Assembly: GCF_007860015.1 (NCBI RefSeq)
Contig: NZ_SJPS01000006.1
Location: 124,001 to 188,000, forward strand
Length of the DNA stretch: 64,000 bases
From: Bythopirellula polymerisocia
GTDB lineage: Bacteria > Planctomycetota > Planctomycetia > Pirellulales > Lacipirellulaceae
Reading direction: 5' to 3'
Shown here piece by piece: positions 9,069-18,153 of the stretch (the stretch's first letter is position 1; every line of letters begins with the position of its first letter). The position numbers were made by a program, and so were the translations under genes. The notes beneath the pieces are model-generated. The model ran no database searches. It saw only the letters and a program-made list of their open reading frames with translations, and was not told where the DNA came from.

Positions 9069-10496
9069 ATGAATTTCTGCAAGACTCTTGGCCGTACAAT
9101 CAACGCCCTTCTCAGCTACTGCTTGGCAATCGCCCTTACTACGTCACTCGGCTACGCTCAAGTACAAGACCCTACGGCCCCCGCCGTCACCCCACCTTCA
9201 GCGTTAGGTGACGCCCCTGATGCCAACATGCAACCCACCGTCGAGGCCTTGATCGGCAACGCGGTCTCGCTTTCCAATCGCAATTATCCCGAGATCGAAA
9301 AAGCGATCCAACGCTTCAAGAATGGCGATGTCGAGGGAGCGCTCGAGTTCCTGAAAAAAGCCAAGGAAAAATACCCCAAGCTCCCACCAAATTACATCAC
9401 CCTCGCCAAACTCCATGTGATGGCGCAAAACACCCAGGGTGCCTACAACCTGCTCGAACTCCAGGTCGCTGAAGACCCGACCGACCCGGAAGCCTATCTG
9501 CTGTTGGCCGACCAATCGTTCGCCGGCAATCGCACTGCCGAAGCTGAAGCCCTATTCGAGAAAGCCGAACCACTCGTGGAGAAGTTCGACGGGAATGCGA
9601 AACGCAAACGCGATATGGAAATTCGCGTCCTCGCCGGCAAAGCTGCTGTGAAAGAACGCCGTGGTCAGTGGGAGGATGCCCTTGCCTTACTCAACCAGTG
9701 GGTAGAAACCGATCCCGACAACGCTATGGCCCACGCTCGATTGGGAGTTACCTTGTTCCGCTTGGATAAGTCCAAAGATGCCTTCGATGAATTCAGCAAA
9801 GCCCGCAAGCTAAACACCGATCTCCCGCACCCCTATGCTTCTCTTGGACAGCTCTTCACGCAATCCAACGACATGCCAAACGCCCGCAAGGCCTTCGAGC
9901 GCGCCTACAAAGAAGACAGCAAGGACCCCACTACCGTGCGCACATACGCCGAGTGGTTGTTGCAGCAAGGTGACCTCAAACAAGCCCAGGAAGTCTCTAC
10001 CGCACTCTTGAAATTGACCCCATCAGCCCCCGTCGCCGTCCTACTCGATGGAGTTGTGGCACTCATGCTCGGACAGAACGATCGAGCCGAACAGGCCTTC
10101 AACAAGGTGCTGAGCCTCGACCCAGGCAATGCCCGCGCCAACGACCTCATGGCACTCTTGCTCGTCGAAAGCGATAGCAAAGACGATCAAGATCGGGCGC
10201 TGCGATTTGCGGAGCAAAACACGAAATTGTTCCCGCAAAACTCCCAAGCTAATATCACCAAGGCCTACGTACTCTATAAACTAGGCCGCATGAACGAAGC
10301 CCAAGAACCTTTGCAAATCGGTGCCCGCGGCCAACTGCAAACCGACTCGGCTTACCTGATCGCCCGCATCATGGCCGACCAGGGACAGAAGGACAAAGCC
10401 ATTCAGGCCCTTGAGCAAGTCCTCGCCCAAAAACAGGGCCTCTTCGTCTTCCGACAACAAGCCGAAGATCTGCTGAAGGAGCTTAAGAGCGAATAG
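9069..10496 (+). CDS. Exported TPR-repeat protein
   Basis: 475 residues from the ATG at 9069 (MNFCKTLGRTINALLSYCLA); the frame opens at 8958, but the internal start gives a proper signal peptide with an Ala-x-Gln-type cleavage region near LGYAQ. The mature part carries at least eight TPR units (for example DALALLNQWVETDPDNAMAH and NARKAFERAYKEDSKDPTTV). No enzyme domain. Probably a periplasmic scaffold. The TAG stop is the first of several in a 7-bp repeat. Confidence 0.8.
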   Translation: MNFCKTLGRTINALLSYCLAIALTTSLGYAQVQDPTAPAVTPPSALGDAPDANMQPTVEALIGNAVSLSNRNYPEIEKAIQRFKNGDVEGALEFLKKAKEKYPKLPPNYITLAKLHVMAQNTQGAYNLLELQVAEDPTDPEAYLLLADQSFAGNRTAEAEALFEKAEPLVEKFDGNAKRKRDMEIRVLAGKAAVKERRGQWEDALALLNQWVETDPDNAMAHARLGVTLFRLDKSKDAFDEFSKARKLNTDLPHPYASLGQLFTQSNDMPNARKAFERAYKEDSKDPTTVRTYAEWLLQQGDLKQAQEVSTALLKLTPSAPVAVLLDGVVALMLGQNDRAEQAFNKVLSLDPGNARANDLMALLLVESDSKDDQDRALRFAEQNTKLFPQNSQANITKAYVLYKLGRMNEAQEPLQIGARGQLQTDSAYLIARIMADQGQKDKAIQALEQVLAQKQGLFVFRQQAEDLLKELKSE

Positions 10497-10516
10497 CGAA
10501 TAGCGAATAGCGAACC
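10489..10516. repeat. 7-bp tandem repeat at a gene end (GCGAATA x3 plus one partial)
   Basis: Units at 10489, 10496 and 10503 are identical GCGAATA; the fourth is GCGAACC. Each unit junction makes a TAG (10494, 10501, 10508), so stops occur in all three plus-strand frames. The first TAG is the stop codon of the TPR gene. Confidence 0.8.
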
Positions 10517-10542
10517 GGGTCGTCCCCGACCCCGACTTCTTG

Positions 10543-10956
10543 TTAGCCTCGACCCGGAGTTGAGTCCTGCTCAACCATGGGGAGCGCGCATCGATAATAC
10601 GCCACCAGAAATAACACCCCCAGCAACAAATCGATCCCAGCAAACACCCCCACCGAAAGCGGAACACGGGATCCTGTGAGCAACACAAACGTCGATGCCG
10701 CAAAGAAAAACTTCTCGGCCACCCCTGCGAGCATCATCGGCCGCAGCCGCCGCGGGTCCTTGGCAATGATCAGAAACCCGATCTGCTAGGCCAACGCCAC
10801 TCCAATAAATCCATAAAAGTGTTCCGGATGAGTAATCGCCGGTGGATAGTCGCGCCCAATCTGGGCTTCAAGAAAAAACTGCGGCACAAGCAGAATCACC
10901 CCATAGACCCCCGCCCAAAAGAATACCCGCTTGGCAAATTTTTCGCCCGCTGCCAT
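10543..10956 (-). pseudogene. Small membrane protein broken by an in-frame TAG
   Basis: A single minus-strand frame reads MAAGEKFAKRVFFWAGVYG...FYGFIGVALA, then TAG (10786-10788), then QIGFLIIAKDPRRLRPMMLAG and another membrane-rich stretch ending about 10546. The frame, hydrophobicity pattern and codon use continue across the stop. TGG (Trp) to TAG is the simplest origin. The intact product would be about 137 residues with about four membrane helices. A real nonsense mutation or a sequencing error is likely; readthrough is less so, because TAG is a normal stop elsewhere in this window. Confidence 0.7.
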
Positions 10957-11513
10957 ATAGACTGCTCCGCGTAATATCTGAGTTGTCCGAAAATGAATTG
11001 CAACTACTCCAGTTGTAGCTACCGTCGCCAAGCGGTGGAAGTATCCCTACTACCTTCCGGCAAGGATAGTTACCTACAGTTTCTTCTGACAAGCGCCCGC
11101 CTTTCATGATTCACTCCCCAGCCTCCCCTAGTCGCCGGGCAACGCCCGGCAGGTCATTCATTTGTCTACCCCAACCCTGTCTGGCTGTTCCCAGCCTCCA
11201 GACGGCAATCCCTGCCCAACCGGGGTCCAAGAAGGCAATTTGAAATGTAGAGTGTGCTTGCATCATGTTGAGGCGTAACGCCTTAACTTCCGGACGCAAA
11301 GCCATTCTTATCTTCAAGGAGGCATTCGCACCAATCGTTAGTGGAGGAACTTTTCTTTGTTAGCGCTCATCGTCTACAATGCTCGCGACTACAAGTATCA
11401 ATTAATACCAACTAACAGCAGATCGCAATTAGTCTTTTGCAGTCGACTGTTTGCAAAACAATCTAGAGGTAGCTGCGATTTGTTCCATCAAAGCTCAACT
11501 AGAGGTCCTGCTC
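10957..11513. other. Gene-free stretch
   Basis: Short frames occur on both strands, but none has a ribosome-binding site or a recognisable protein pattern. I see nothing I can support here. Confidence 0.4.
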
Positions 11514-11858
11514 TTAATCGGGTTGAGTTAGGTGTTGAACATCTTCTAACAATCTCTTCAAAGCCGCATCAAAACAGTTGGTGACAGACGAATCTCCAAC
11601 ACATATTTCGGTACAATACCTTCCATCAGCAAGTCTGATTGCGAAACACCAGACGGGTCCACCATAGATCCCGCCATCGGCAGCAAACGGAAACGGGTTA
11701 TCCAGTTTCGCAAAGTGCAATTCCATGACGTGTCCGGCCATCCTGATTCGGTGGAAATCTTCCCCTTCGTTCTTGAAGACAGCAATATCTCGACTTGCGA
11801 AATATTCACAACATTGTTTTGCAACTTCGGGTAGTTCACTAATATTGTTGTCCACCAT
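11514..11858 (-). CDS. Hypothetical protein, 114 residues
   Basis: Not recognised. No signal peptide or membrane segment. The sequence is compositionally normal, and GAGGAGA lies at good spacing before the ATG. The middle (HVMELHFAKLDNPFPFAADGG, GGPVWCFAIRLADGRYC) suggests a small alpha/beta fold. It follows a PEP-CTERM gene on the same strand by 58 bp. Confidence 0.6.
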   Translation of the reverse strand: MVDNNISELPEVAKQCCEYFASRDIAVFKNEGEDFHRIRMAGHVMELHFAKLDNPFPFAADGGIYGGPVWCFAIRLADGRYCTEICVGDSSVTNCFDAALKRLLEDVQHLTQPD

Positions 11859-11916
11859 AGTTCAATTCTCCTCATCGGCGTATAGCCCAAATAGAAATGA
11901 AAATGGCGATGCGGTT

Positions 11917-12687
11917 CTAAGATTGCCTGAGTGCTTCCGTGCAAATCTTCCTACGGCGATTTGTCCTACTGGTAGTGGCAAGTATGCTTCCCACAGCTAC
12001 TAGACCCACAAGTATCCATGCCGATGGCTCTGGCACGGGCACCGCTGCCCTAGTTTCCGAGAGAGAAACGGATGAGCCATAGTGCAACTGCCAGTCGCTA
12101 AGGTTGCCGACGCTGGGATTTCGCTGACACACAAGAAAATCTTCTCCATCCACGTCGCCATCGTTGTCGTAGTCACCGGACAGATTTTCTAGTGAGAAAG
12201 ACACTACCGCCCACTCCGGATATTTGACAATTGACTGAACCAACAGCGACGAATCCCCGAGTTCGTATCTTAACGGCGACTCTTCAGCAAGAGTAATGAA
12301 CACAGCAGCGGGAAAGGGTCCCGCCGCCACATAGGGCACGAATGCGTTCCGAGTGAACCTCGTCCCGCCTGCGGTCGACAGGTTCTGCTCAGCGATCACA
12401 CTATTTATCGCATCAGCGGCGAAGATAGCATCCTGGTGGCCGGTAATTGTCGGCCCGTCAGGGTTATTCATCAGCCATTCTTGACCTGAGATGTCGTGCT
12501 TGAACGTCGCGGTGTACGCCACTTCGTCAAGCCAGACGTTGAAAACTTTGTCGATCCGGAAATCACCCGTAACCTTGTCCACAAACTGGATCGTGGCTGC
12601 AACTGTCAGACTGCACCAAAAAAGTGCAATGAGCGAGGTACACATGGATATTGAACGCTGAATCACTTGATCACCACCTCGAGGCAC
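11917..12687 (-). CDS. PEP-CTERM protein with a dockerin-like segment
   Basis: Exported surface protein. Signal peptide near the N-terminus (ISMCTSLIALFWCSLTVAA), so an internal start at 12645 is possible. It has a beta-rich body of about 140 residues and an EF-hand/dockerin-like stretch (DYDNDGDVDGEDFLVCQRN). The sorting tail is VPVPEPSAWILVGLVAVG, followed by an Arg-rich end. PEP-CTERM tails are recognised by exosortase in diderms, which releases or anchors the protein at the cell surface. The body is not assigned to a family. Confidence 0.8.
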   Translation of the reverse strand: MPRGGDQVIQRSISMCTSLIALFWCSLTVAATIQFVDKVTGDFRIDKVFNVWLDEVAYTATFKHDISGQEWLMNNPDGPTITGHQDAIFAADAINSVIAEQNLSTAGGTRFTRNAFVPYVAAGPFPAAVFITLAEESPLRYELGDSSLLVQSIVKYPEWAVVSFSLENLSGDYDNDGDVDGEDFLVCQRNPSVGNLSDWQLHYGSSVSLSETRAAVPVPEPSAWILVGLVAVGSILATTSRTNRRRKICTEALRQS

Positions 12688-13135
12688 AGCGACTCGGCAA
12701 CCCGCAAACCGTGTTACTTCGACGCGCCCAATGTGCCAATTCGCACGCGCAGCTCACATGCTCATCGTATTGAGCGCAAAACGGAATGTTCACAAACGCT
12801 GCAGGGGTGAGAGGGTGCAAATCACGTACCTAAGGAATGGATGGGTATTTTAACTGGCTAGCGGTTTGGAAACGAAAAAGTAACGCTAAGGGTGCGTATG
12901 CTGAACTAGCCCCCCCCACCATGACGAACTTTCCCACCGAAACCCGTCCGAATTCTTGGAGTAGTTTGCTTAGAAGTCACATAGGCAGCAGAAGCTACAT
13001 CTAACCCGGCATATCTAAAATGCTTCTTTCAACAGATCACATCCACGTGACGAATCACACCGCACCTTGCTCACAACCATCAAACGGCATACACTCGCGT
13101 AATTCAAATGGCAGTTTACCGCGAGGCGCCTATCT
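12688..13135. other. Gene-free stretch
   Basis: About 450 bp between a minus-strand PEP-CTERM gene and a plus-strand DUF6489 gene. It should contain promoters for both. No coding frame or strong hairpin was identified. Confidence 0.4.
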
Positions 13136-13390
13136 ATGAAAATTACAATCAACATCGACTGCACACCCGCGGAAGCCCGGCAGTACATGGGCCTGCCGGA
13201 CGTGGCGCCAATGCAAGAGGAGATGCTAAAGGACCTGCAGGAACGGATGATGTCAAATATCACCGCATTGCAGCCCGCAGAGATGATCAAGGCAGGGTTT
13301 CCCGTGGGATTGGACAGTTGGCTGACAATCCAAAAAGCGTTTTGGTCAAAAATGACCTCCCTTGGCACGCACAGCGACGACAACTCTTGA
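13136..13390 (+). CDS. DUF6489-like small protein
   Basis: 84 residues beginning MKITINIDCTPAEARQYMGL, followed by PDVAPMQEEMLKDLQERM. This opening (IDCTPxEAR..LGLPDV.P.Q) is the hallmark of the DUF6489 family, which I know mainly from proteobacteria. It ends with the usual GLDSWLTIQKAFWSKM. A GAGG lies upstream of the ATG. Function unknown; probably cytoplasmic and helical. Confidence 0.75.
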   Translation: MKITINIDCTPAEARQYMGLPDVAPMQEEMLKDLQERMMSNITALQPAEMIKAGFPVGLDSWLTIQKAFWSKMTSLGTHSDDNS

Positions 13391-13527
13391 GCTTCAATCA
13401 TTTGAAATGGTCGATAGCCCCCGATCTTTTCCTTGTACACCTTTCGCAGCACGTGCTTTCGTCTCTAAAGAACAGGCGGGTAGTTGACCACCAGTAGTGT
13501 CACGCACCGTTGAGTACTTGAACCTCG

Positions 13528-14220
13528 CTATGCGATTCGCCGCCGTCTAGCAAGCCTCATCCCCATTGCAGATATCATCAGCGACATCCAAGTCGGTGGT
13601 TCCTGCACGGCCTCAGTTGCAACCACCAGCGGTGACGCTGCATAGTTGTTGCGCCAAAGAGCAAGATCGTTCTCACTCAGCGGCTCTAGAGAGTCACCTC
13701 GCTGCCAGACCAAGAAATCCAGACCGTCGATGTCGAAGTCTCCGCTGAGGAGAGCAGTGGGAACTACTCTTCCATTTTGAAACGACTGGTCCTGGAAACC
13801 ATTACCTCAGAACTAGAAAAAGCTTTGGTTTGGATCCGTATCAATCGGCACAGATTGAGTGCGTGAGAGGGGCTGTAAGAAAACAAGTTTGATGTCTAAG
13901 CCCATATCATGGTAGTCGCCGTTTCCAGTAATCTCGATAGCATTGGATTGAATATCCGTATTCAGATTACCAGCATTTAAACCGTATGTGGTGTAGGGGA
14001 TGTCCTGCGCAGTAAATACCCCACTCCCCCCCTCGAAGTCGCCCGCGCTCGAGGTCCAATCAAACGTGCCGGTGATCTGTCTTCCGTCAGCCAGCAAGAG
14101 GTTGTCCAGCGTAAAGCCTTGCGTCTCTCCATGTGCATACGTCACAGCCAGGATGACGAAACAGTGAATCATCCAAGAGCAACTGTGTGACACAGGTTTC
14201 TCAACGAACCTTCTTGTCAT
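13528..14220 (-). pseudogene. PEP-CTERM/dockerin-like protein gene with two in-frame stops
   Basis: The frame runs from a signal-peptide region (SWMIHCFVILAVTYAHG) through a beta-rich body to DTDPNQSFF. It then meets TAG (13813-13815), one Phe codon and TGA (13807-13809), and continues in the same frame as GNGFQDQSFQNGR, then a dockerin-like GDFDIDGLDFLVWQRGDS and a degraded sorting tail (EAVQEPPTWMSLMISAMGMR) with an Arg-rich end. The downstream half still matches the family of intact PEP-CTERM proteins here, so this is a once-intact gene now broken. The start is uncertain (14220 or 14301). Confidence 0.75.
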
Positions 14221-14698
14221 TTGAGCCGCCCCCAACAGCCGCTTAGTAATCAAATCCGCTAGCTCTTGTAATAGGAAATCATATGCCCCGTTCTCGTCCA
14301 AATGAACTATATGGAATCCTATTGCCCATCTTCAGCATCAAACATTCACAAGACATTGCCTCTGTAATGGGGAGTCGATTTCTAAGCCCGAATCCGCCAA
14401 GAAGAGTTCATGTTGTTTCTTTCTGCCTGCACATCAGCAGCAAGAGTCGGGCAAACCTGTCGAACGCCAGCGATTCACAGTCGCTCAATGAGTTATTGAG
14501 AATATGTGAGGGATACCATTTTAGTAAGTGATCCTTCTTTGCGAATTTAGCGTAATTGTACTCAGTTCTTGCCGTTGTCTAGGTGAACTGCTCTTCAGCT
14601 AGAGTGGATGGCTCGACTATGTTGATCAAAGAATACTCTTGCTGGTCTTGTCGCTGGCTGATATCGTTTTTGGCGCGTTCCTGGAACGTCATTTAGAA
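14221..14698. other. Spacer between a broken PEP-CTERM gene and the ZIP transporter gene
   Basis: About 480 bp. It must contain the ZIP gene promoter; no gene is supported. Confidence 0.4.
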
Positions 14699-15511
14699 AT
14701 GTACGAGAATTTTTCCTCACTGAATCCAATCTTCCAAGCGCTTCTCGCCGGCTTGTTCACTTGGTTTGTAACGGCTGTCGGAGCAGCGTCGGTGTTCTTG
14801 TCACGAAGGGTCAGTCGGCGTTTACTCGATGGCATGCTCGGCTTCTCCGGCGGCGTTATGCTCGCAGCGAGCTACTGGTCTCTGCTCGGTCCGGCGATTG
14901 AAATCTCCTCGCACGGAGCTTTGCCAGCATGGTTTCCCCCGGCGGTGGGTTTTCTCGCGGGAGGAGCGGTCCTCTGGCTGCTGGACAAGTCCTTGCCCCA
15001 TCTGCATCTCGGGTTTCCCGTGGAGGAGGCGGAAGGTCCCAAGACAACTTGGCGGCGATCCATTCTGCTAGTGTCCGCGATCACGCTGCACAACATTCCC
15101 GAAGGGCTGGCCGTGGGTGTGGCGTTCGGCGGAGTGATAGAGGGGGTGCCGTCGGCAAGCACCGCGGCGGCCATCGCGCTGGCGATCGGTATCGGCATTC
15201 AGAATTTTCCCGAAGGAATCGCAGTGGCCATGCCCCTACGGGCCGAAGGGATGGGACAGTTAAAAAGTTTTTGGTTTGGGCAACTTTCGGCACTGGTGGA
15301 GCCGATCGCAGCGATGGCCGGGGCCGCCCTTGTGGTCGTCGCCGCTCCGCTCCTGCCCTACGCGTTGAGCTTCGCAGCCGGAGCGATGATCTACGTCGTT
15401 GTCGAGGAATTAATCCCCGAAGCCGAGCGTGCGGGTAACGTCGATCTAGCAACGGTCACCCTGATGATTGGTTTCACCACAATGATGATCCTCGACGTCG
15501 CGCTGGGATGA
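14699..15511 (+). CDS. ZIP-family (GufA-type) metal transporter
   Basis: 270 residues from the ATG at 14699; the frame extends to a TTG at 14639, but family members begin close to NPIFQALLAGLFTWFVTAVGAA. Eight membrane segments are expected. The paired metal-site motifs are clear: helix 4 HNIPEGLAVGVAFGG and helix 5 QNFPEGIAVAMPLR. Helix 5 has Gln in place of the more common His before NFPEG. Imports divalent metals such as Zn2+ into the cytoplasm. Monocistronic. Confidence 0.9.
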   Translation: MYENFSSLNPIFQALLAGLFTWFVTAVGAASVFLSRRVSRRLLDGMLGFSGGVMLAASYWSLLGPAIEISSHGALPAWFPPAVGFLAGGAVLWLLDKSLPHLHLGFPVEEAEGPKTTWRRSILLVSAITLHNIPEGLAVGVAFGGVIEGVPSASTAAAIALAIGIGIQNFPEGIAVAMPLRAEGMGQLKSFWFGQLSALVEPIAAMAGAALVVVAAPLLPYALSFAAGAMIYVVVEELIPEAERAGNVDLATVTLMIGFTTMMILDVALG

Positions 15512-16085
15512 ACAGGAACTTGCAAGCAAATCGATGCTACGACGCATATACCGTCACGATCAAAAGTGGTGAGTGTGATGCCCGGCTTCTGCGGTCAGCA
15601 TAGCTGTAGTGAGACAGACCTGCCCAGGAGACGATTTCTCGGCAAACGATGCATTGCCATCAAGCGGAGCAAGCACTGAGAAATCATAACCCGTCTCATG
15701 TTCGGTCGGTGGTTGACTGTGCCACGGATCAATGCGTTCTCGGGACTCGCGAGGAGATTCGTTGCCGTCTTGCGAAATTGACTCCCATCGCTGAGAGAAA
15801 AAGTAACATTCATGTTAATGGTTCCGGTACTGAGACCTCCAATCTTGATGATTAAGTTCCCGTCCGAGGACTGCTCGCAACATCCCTCAAAAGTAAAATT
15901 GCCTGGGGAGAACGTCGGCAAAACCGTAGCAAAACTCACGAGCAGTGAGCCGTTGATCCTTCCATTGCCTTCAAGAAAACCACTAGGGCTGGCTGATCCG
16001 AACCACACTCCCTGCAGTGAGCATCGACTGTTGATCGATGAAGAGGGCGTCAAAGCTTTCGCTTTCGTTGGTATCCCCTTTTGGG
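15512..16085. other. Spacer with a doubtful minus-strand reading frame
   Basis: A minus-strand frame at 15595-16053 (152 codons) has a beta-rich middle (NGRINGSLLVSFATV, NLIIKIGGLSTGTINMNVTF) that could be the remnant of an exported protein. It has no signal peptide, no clear ribosome-binding site and an odd C-terminus. I do not call it a gene. Confidence 0.25.
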
Positions 16086-16520
16086 TTACTCAATGCCCGA
16101 TGGTTTTGCTTCGTTTGCCATGCTCCGCCGCTCTTCGTCATTAGGCCAAGGATCCCAACGTTCATCAAACGCGATCCACAGGGCCCGTGCGTAACGGAAA
16201 AACCATAGAGGAAACAGGAGACCTAGGCCACTCAAAACCCACAGCAATTGACTACCCGTCAGAGACTTGCTCAGGAAGAGCCCGAAGTACAGCACAACGA
16301 TCAAAAAGGCTGTCACACCATAGTTGATATAGATCGACCCCAGTAGGTACCCCGGCGCCCGATCAAATTTACGCCCACAGGCCGGGCAAGGATCAACCAT
16401 GGTGATCCAGTTGCGAAACATCTTGTGTTGTCCGCATGCCGGGCATTTGAGCCGCAAGGCACGCCCCACACAAGTGCCTAAAGTGGGTGGCGATGGTTCA
16501 CCAGAATCGGCTTCATTCAT
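16086..16520 (-). CDS. DUF983 zinc-ribbon membrane protein
   Basis: 144 residues. An N-terminal zinc-ribbon (KCPACGQHKMF, about 16 residues, then PCPACGRKF) precedes two membrane helices (GVTAFLIVVLYFGLFL and LLWVLSGLGLLFPLWFFRY). This layout and the conserved APGYLLGSIYINYG identify DUF983. Function unknown; in other bacteria such proteins often sit near cytochrome oxidase genes, but not here. Confidence 0.85.
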   Translation of the reverse strand: MNEADSGEPSPPTLGTCVGRALRLKCPACGQHKMFRNWITMVDPCPACGRKFDRAPGYLLGSIYINYGVTAFLIVVLYFGLFLSKSLTGSQLLWVLSGLGLLFPLWFFRYARALWIAFDERWDPWPNDEERRSMANEAKPSGIE

Positions 16521-16619
16521 AGGTCAATGGTAACTTTTGCGTTGAGGTCTTGGAGGACTCACTCCATGGGACCAAGGATACTTCTTGCGAAGGGATCAGC
16601 AACTCGCTACTTTCTGTAA

Positions 16620-16787
16620 ATGCAAAAAATCGCACGAATGTTCCAATTCGCAGCCCTGGTTATTCCCCCACTGGCGATGGCTGCCCAACTGGCTGAGCAA
16701 ATCTCAACCGGCAAGATGTTGCAATTTCTCTTGCTTTCGGTAGGCCTGTTTGTGCTGGGCTATACCCTGCAGCAGTACCGTGGTTAG
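16620..16787 (+). CDS. 55-residue membrane protein
   Basis: The frame MQKIARMFQFAALVIPPLAM...AEQISTGKMLQFLLLSVGLF...YTLQQYRG encodes two hydrophobic helices joined by a short polar loop and ends at TAG 16785-16787. The length is too short for ordinary gene-calling cut-offs, but the regular helix-loop-helix pattern and charged ends argue that it is real. Function unknown. It ends 14 bp from the convergent HD-GYP gene. Confidence 0.6.
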   Translation: MQKIARMFQFAALVIPPLAMAAQLAEQISTGKMLQFLLLSVGLFVLGYTLQQYRG

Positions 16788-16800
16788 GAATGCTTCCAGC

Positions 16801-18153
16801 CTACCACCCCTTCTGGGCGTCTTCATCGAGGCGTTGTTCCTTCCTAATAGGATGGGGGAGGGGGGCACTGACCTTGAGGTGAGACTTAGAAAGGTCCACC
16901 AGCAAGTCGTGGGCTTCATCCAATCGTATTTTGCGATTTTCGTCCAATCGCTGTACGACGGGCTCGGTGTAGTTCCCCTGCCCCCGCCTAATAACACGTG
17001 CTTCAGTCCCGTCGCTCAATGTGACATGGCTGCCGATGGGAAAGAGTGAGACCACTTCAAGCAGCGATTTAACAATCTCGGAACTGACTCTCTTGAGTCG
17101 TACCTGACTCAAGAGGTAGGTCATCACATCATAGGGGATATAAGCAGGGCGCCCCCAAGTCTCTTCTGTCAGGGAGACGTACGTGTCTGCCACGTGGACA
17201 ATCTTGGCATAGGGGTGGATTTGCTCGCTGGTTAGTCCCCGAGGATAACCGGAGCCATCGAGCCTTTCGTGAACCTGAGCTGCAGAGATTCGCACGCTGT
17301 CCGAGATGTTTTGCATCTTGCTCAGTAGATCGAACGTGTGCAAGGGATGATGGATGAGCAACTCTTGTTCCTCAAAAGTCAGTTCGGACCTCTTTTCGCG
17401 TAGTGCTTCGGGAAGCCGATGCAAACCCCAGTCATGGACGAGTCCGCATTCACCCACTTCGCGTACATGGTCTTCGTCCCAACCCATTTCAATCGCAGTG
17501 GCCATTGCCAACACAGAAGTGCGAATTGTCCGTTCGTTAAGGCCCGGATCTTGGGAAACTTCTGCAGAGGCAGCATACGCCTGATCAGAATCTCGCACGA
17601 GTTCGGAGCATGCACGCTTGGCTACCGTATTGATCGCCCGAGTATCCTGCGTAAGTCCGGCGACTGCATGGCGGATCATCGTGTCCATGAGCTTCTTGGT
17701 AGTAGCGAACTGTTGCGTTAAGAGCTCGTGTTGGTGGTGATTGTATGGCTCACACCCAATGCGAATTGATCGTTCACGAAGTGGGGGGCCTACGTTTTCA
17801 ACTACTAAGGGGATCCGTGCAGCGAATTCTTCCAACTGAGGGGCGATCTGTTCACTGACATGCGTGATAGATTCCACCAGAGCTGCAAAGGTCGCTTCGC
17901 GTGCCTTTGAACCTTGCGCGGGCGACTCCGCAACCCCGGACTGAGGGGGCAAAGAGAACATTGCCGACCCGTCTTCTGGATGCAAGAACACATCAAGAAT
18001 CTGCCGGTCGAGCAAGGCTTGCTTTATCGAATCAATGATTTCGGTGGATGCCGGTAAGATCATAACATCATTTTCGTCAAACACTGGGTGCCTGAGAAAG
18101 CAACCAACGCGCAGATGCTCTGTTCGTACTCGGATCGAGTCGGAAGATTTCAT
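16801..18153 (-). CDS. Degenerate HD-GYP domain protein
   Basis: 450 residues. An N-terminal PilZ/DUF3391-like region (RVGCFLRHPVFDENDVMILP) is followed by an HD-GYP domain at about residues 200-365. HD (240-241), the HHP at 268-270 and HERLDGSGYPRG (295-306) are present. Three usual features are changed: the HDxGK Lys is Leu (HDWGL), the early His of the first helix is absent (TIRTSVLAMA), and HHERxDG reads VHERLDG. Active HD-GYP enzymes hydrolyse cyclic di-GMP; here activity is doubtful and c-di-GMP sensing is an alternative. A C-terminal beta domain follows. Confidence 0.8.
   Translation of the reverse strand: MKSSDSIRVRTEHLRVGCFLRHPVFDENDVMILPASTEIIDSIKQALLDRQILDVFLHPEDGSAMFSLPPQSGVAESPAQGSKAREATFAALVESITHVSEQIAPQLEEFAARIPLVVENVGPPLRERSIRIGCEPYNHHQHELLTQQFATTKKLMDTMIRHAVAGLTQDTRAINTVAKRACSELVRDSDQAYAASAEVSQDPGLNERTIRTSVLAMATAIEMGWDEDHVREVGECGLVHDWGLHRLPEALREKRSELTFEEQELLIHHPLHTFDLLSKMQNISDSVRISAAQVHERLDGSGYPRGLTSEQIHPYAKIVHVADTYVSLTEETWGRPAYIPYDVMTYLLSQVRLKRVSSEIVKSLLEVVSLFPIGSHVTLSDGTEARVIRRGQGNYTEPVVQRLDENRKIRLDEAHDLLVDLSKSHLKVSAPLPHPIRKEQRLDEDAQKGW

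Noticed and set aside
10786..10788. In-frame TAG codons in three genes as a sign of amber recoding (for example pyrrolysine or suppressor readthrough)
   Set aside because: TAG is the ordinary stop of several intact genes here, including secA and the long TPR gene. The interrupted frames are short, unrelated and lie among other remnants, so decay is simpler.
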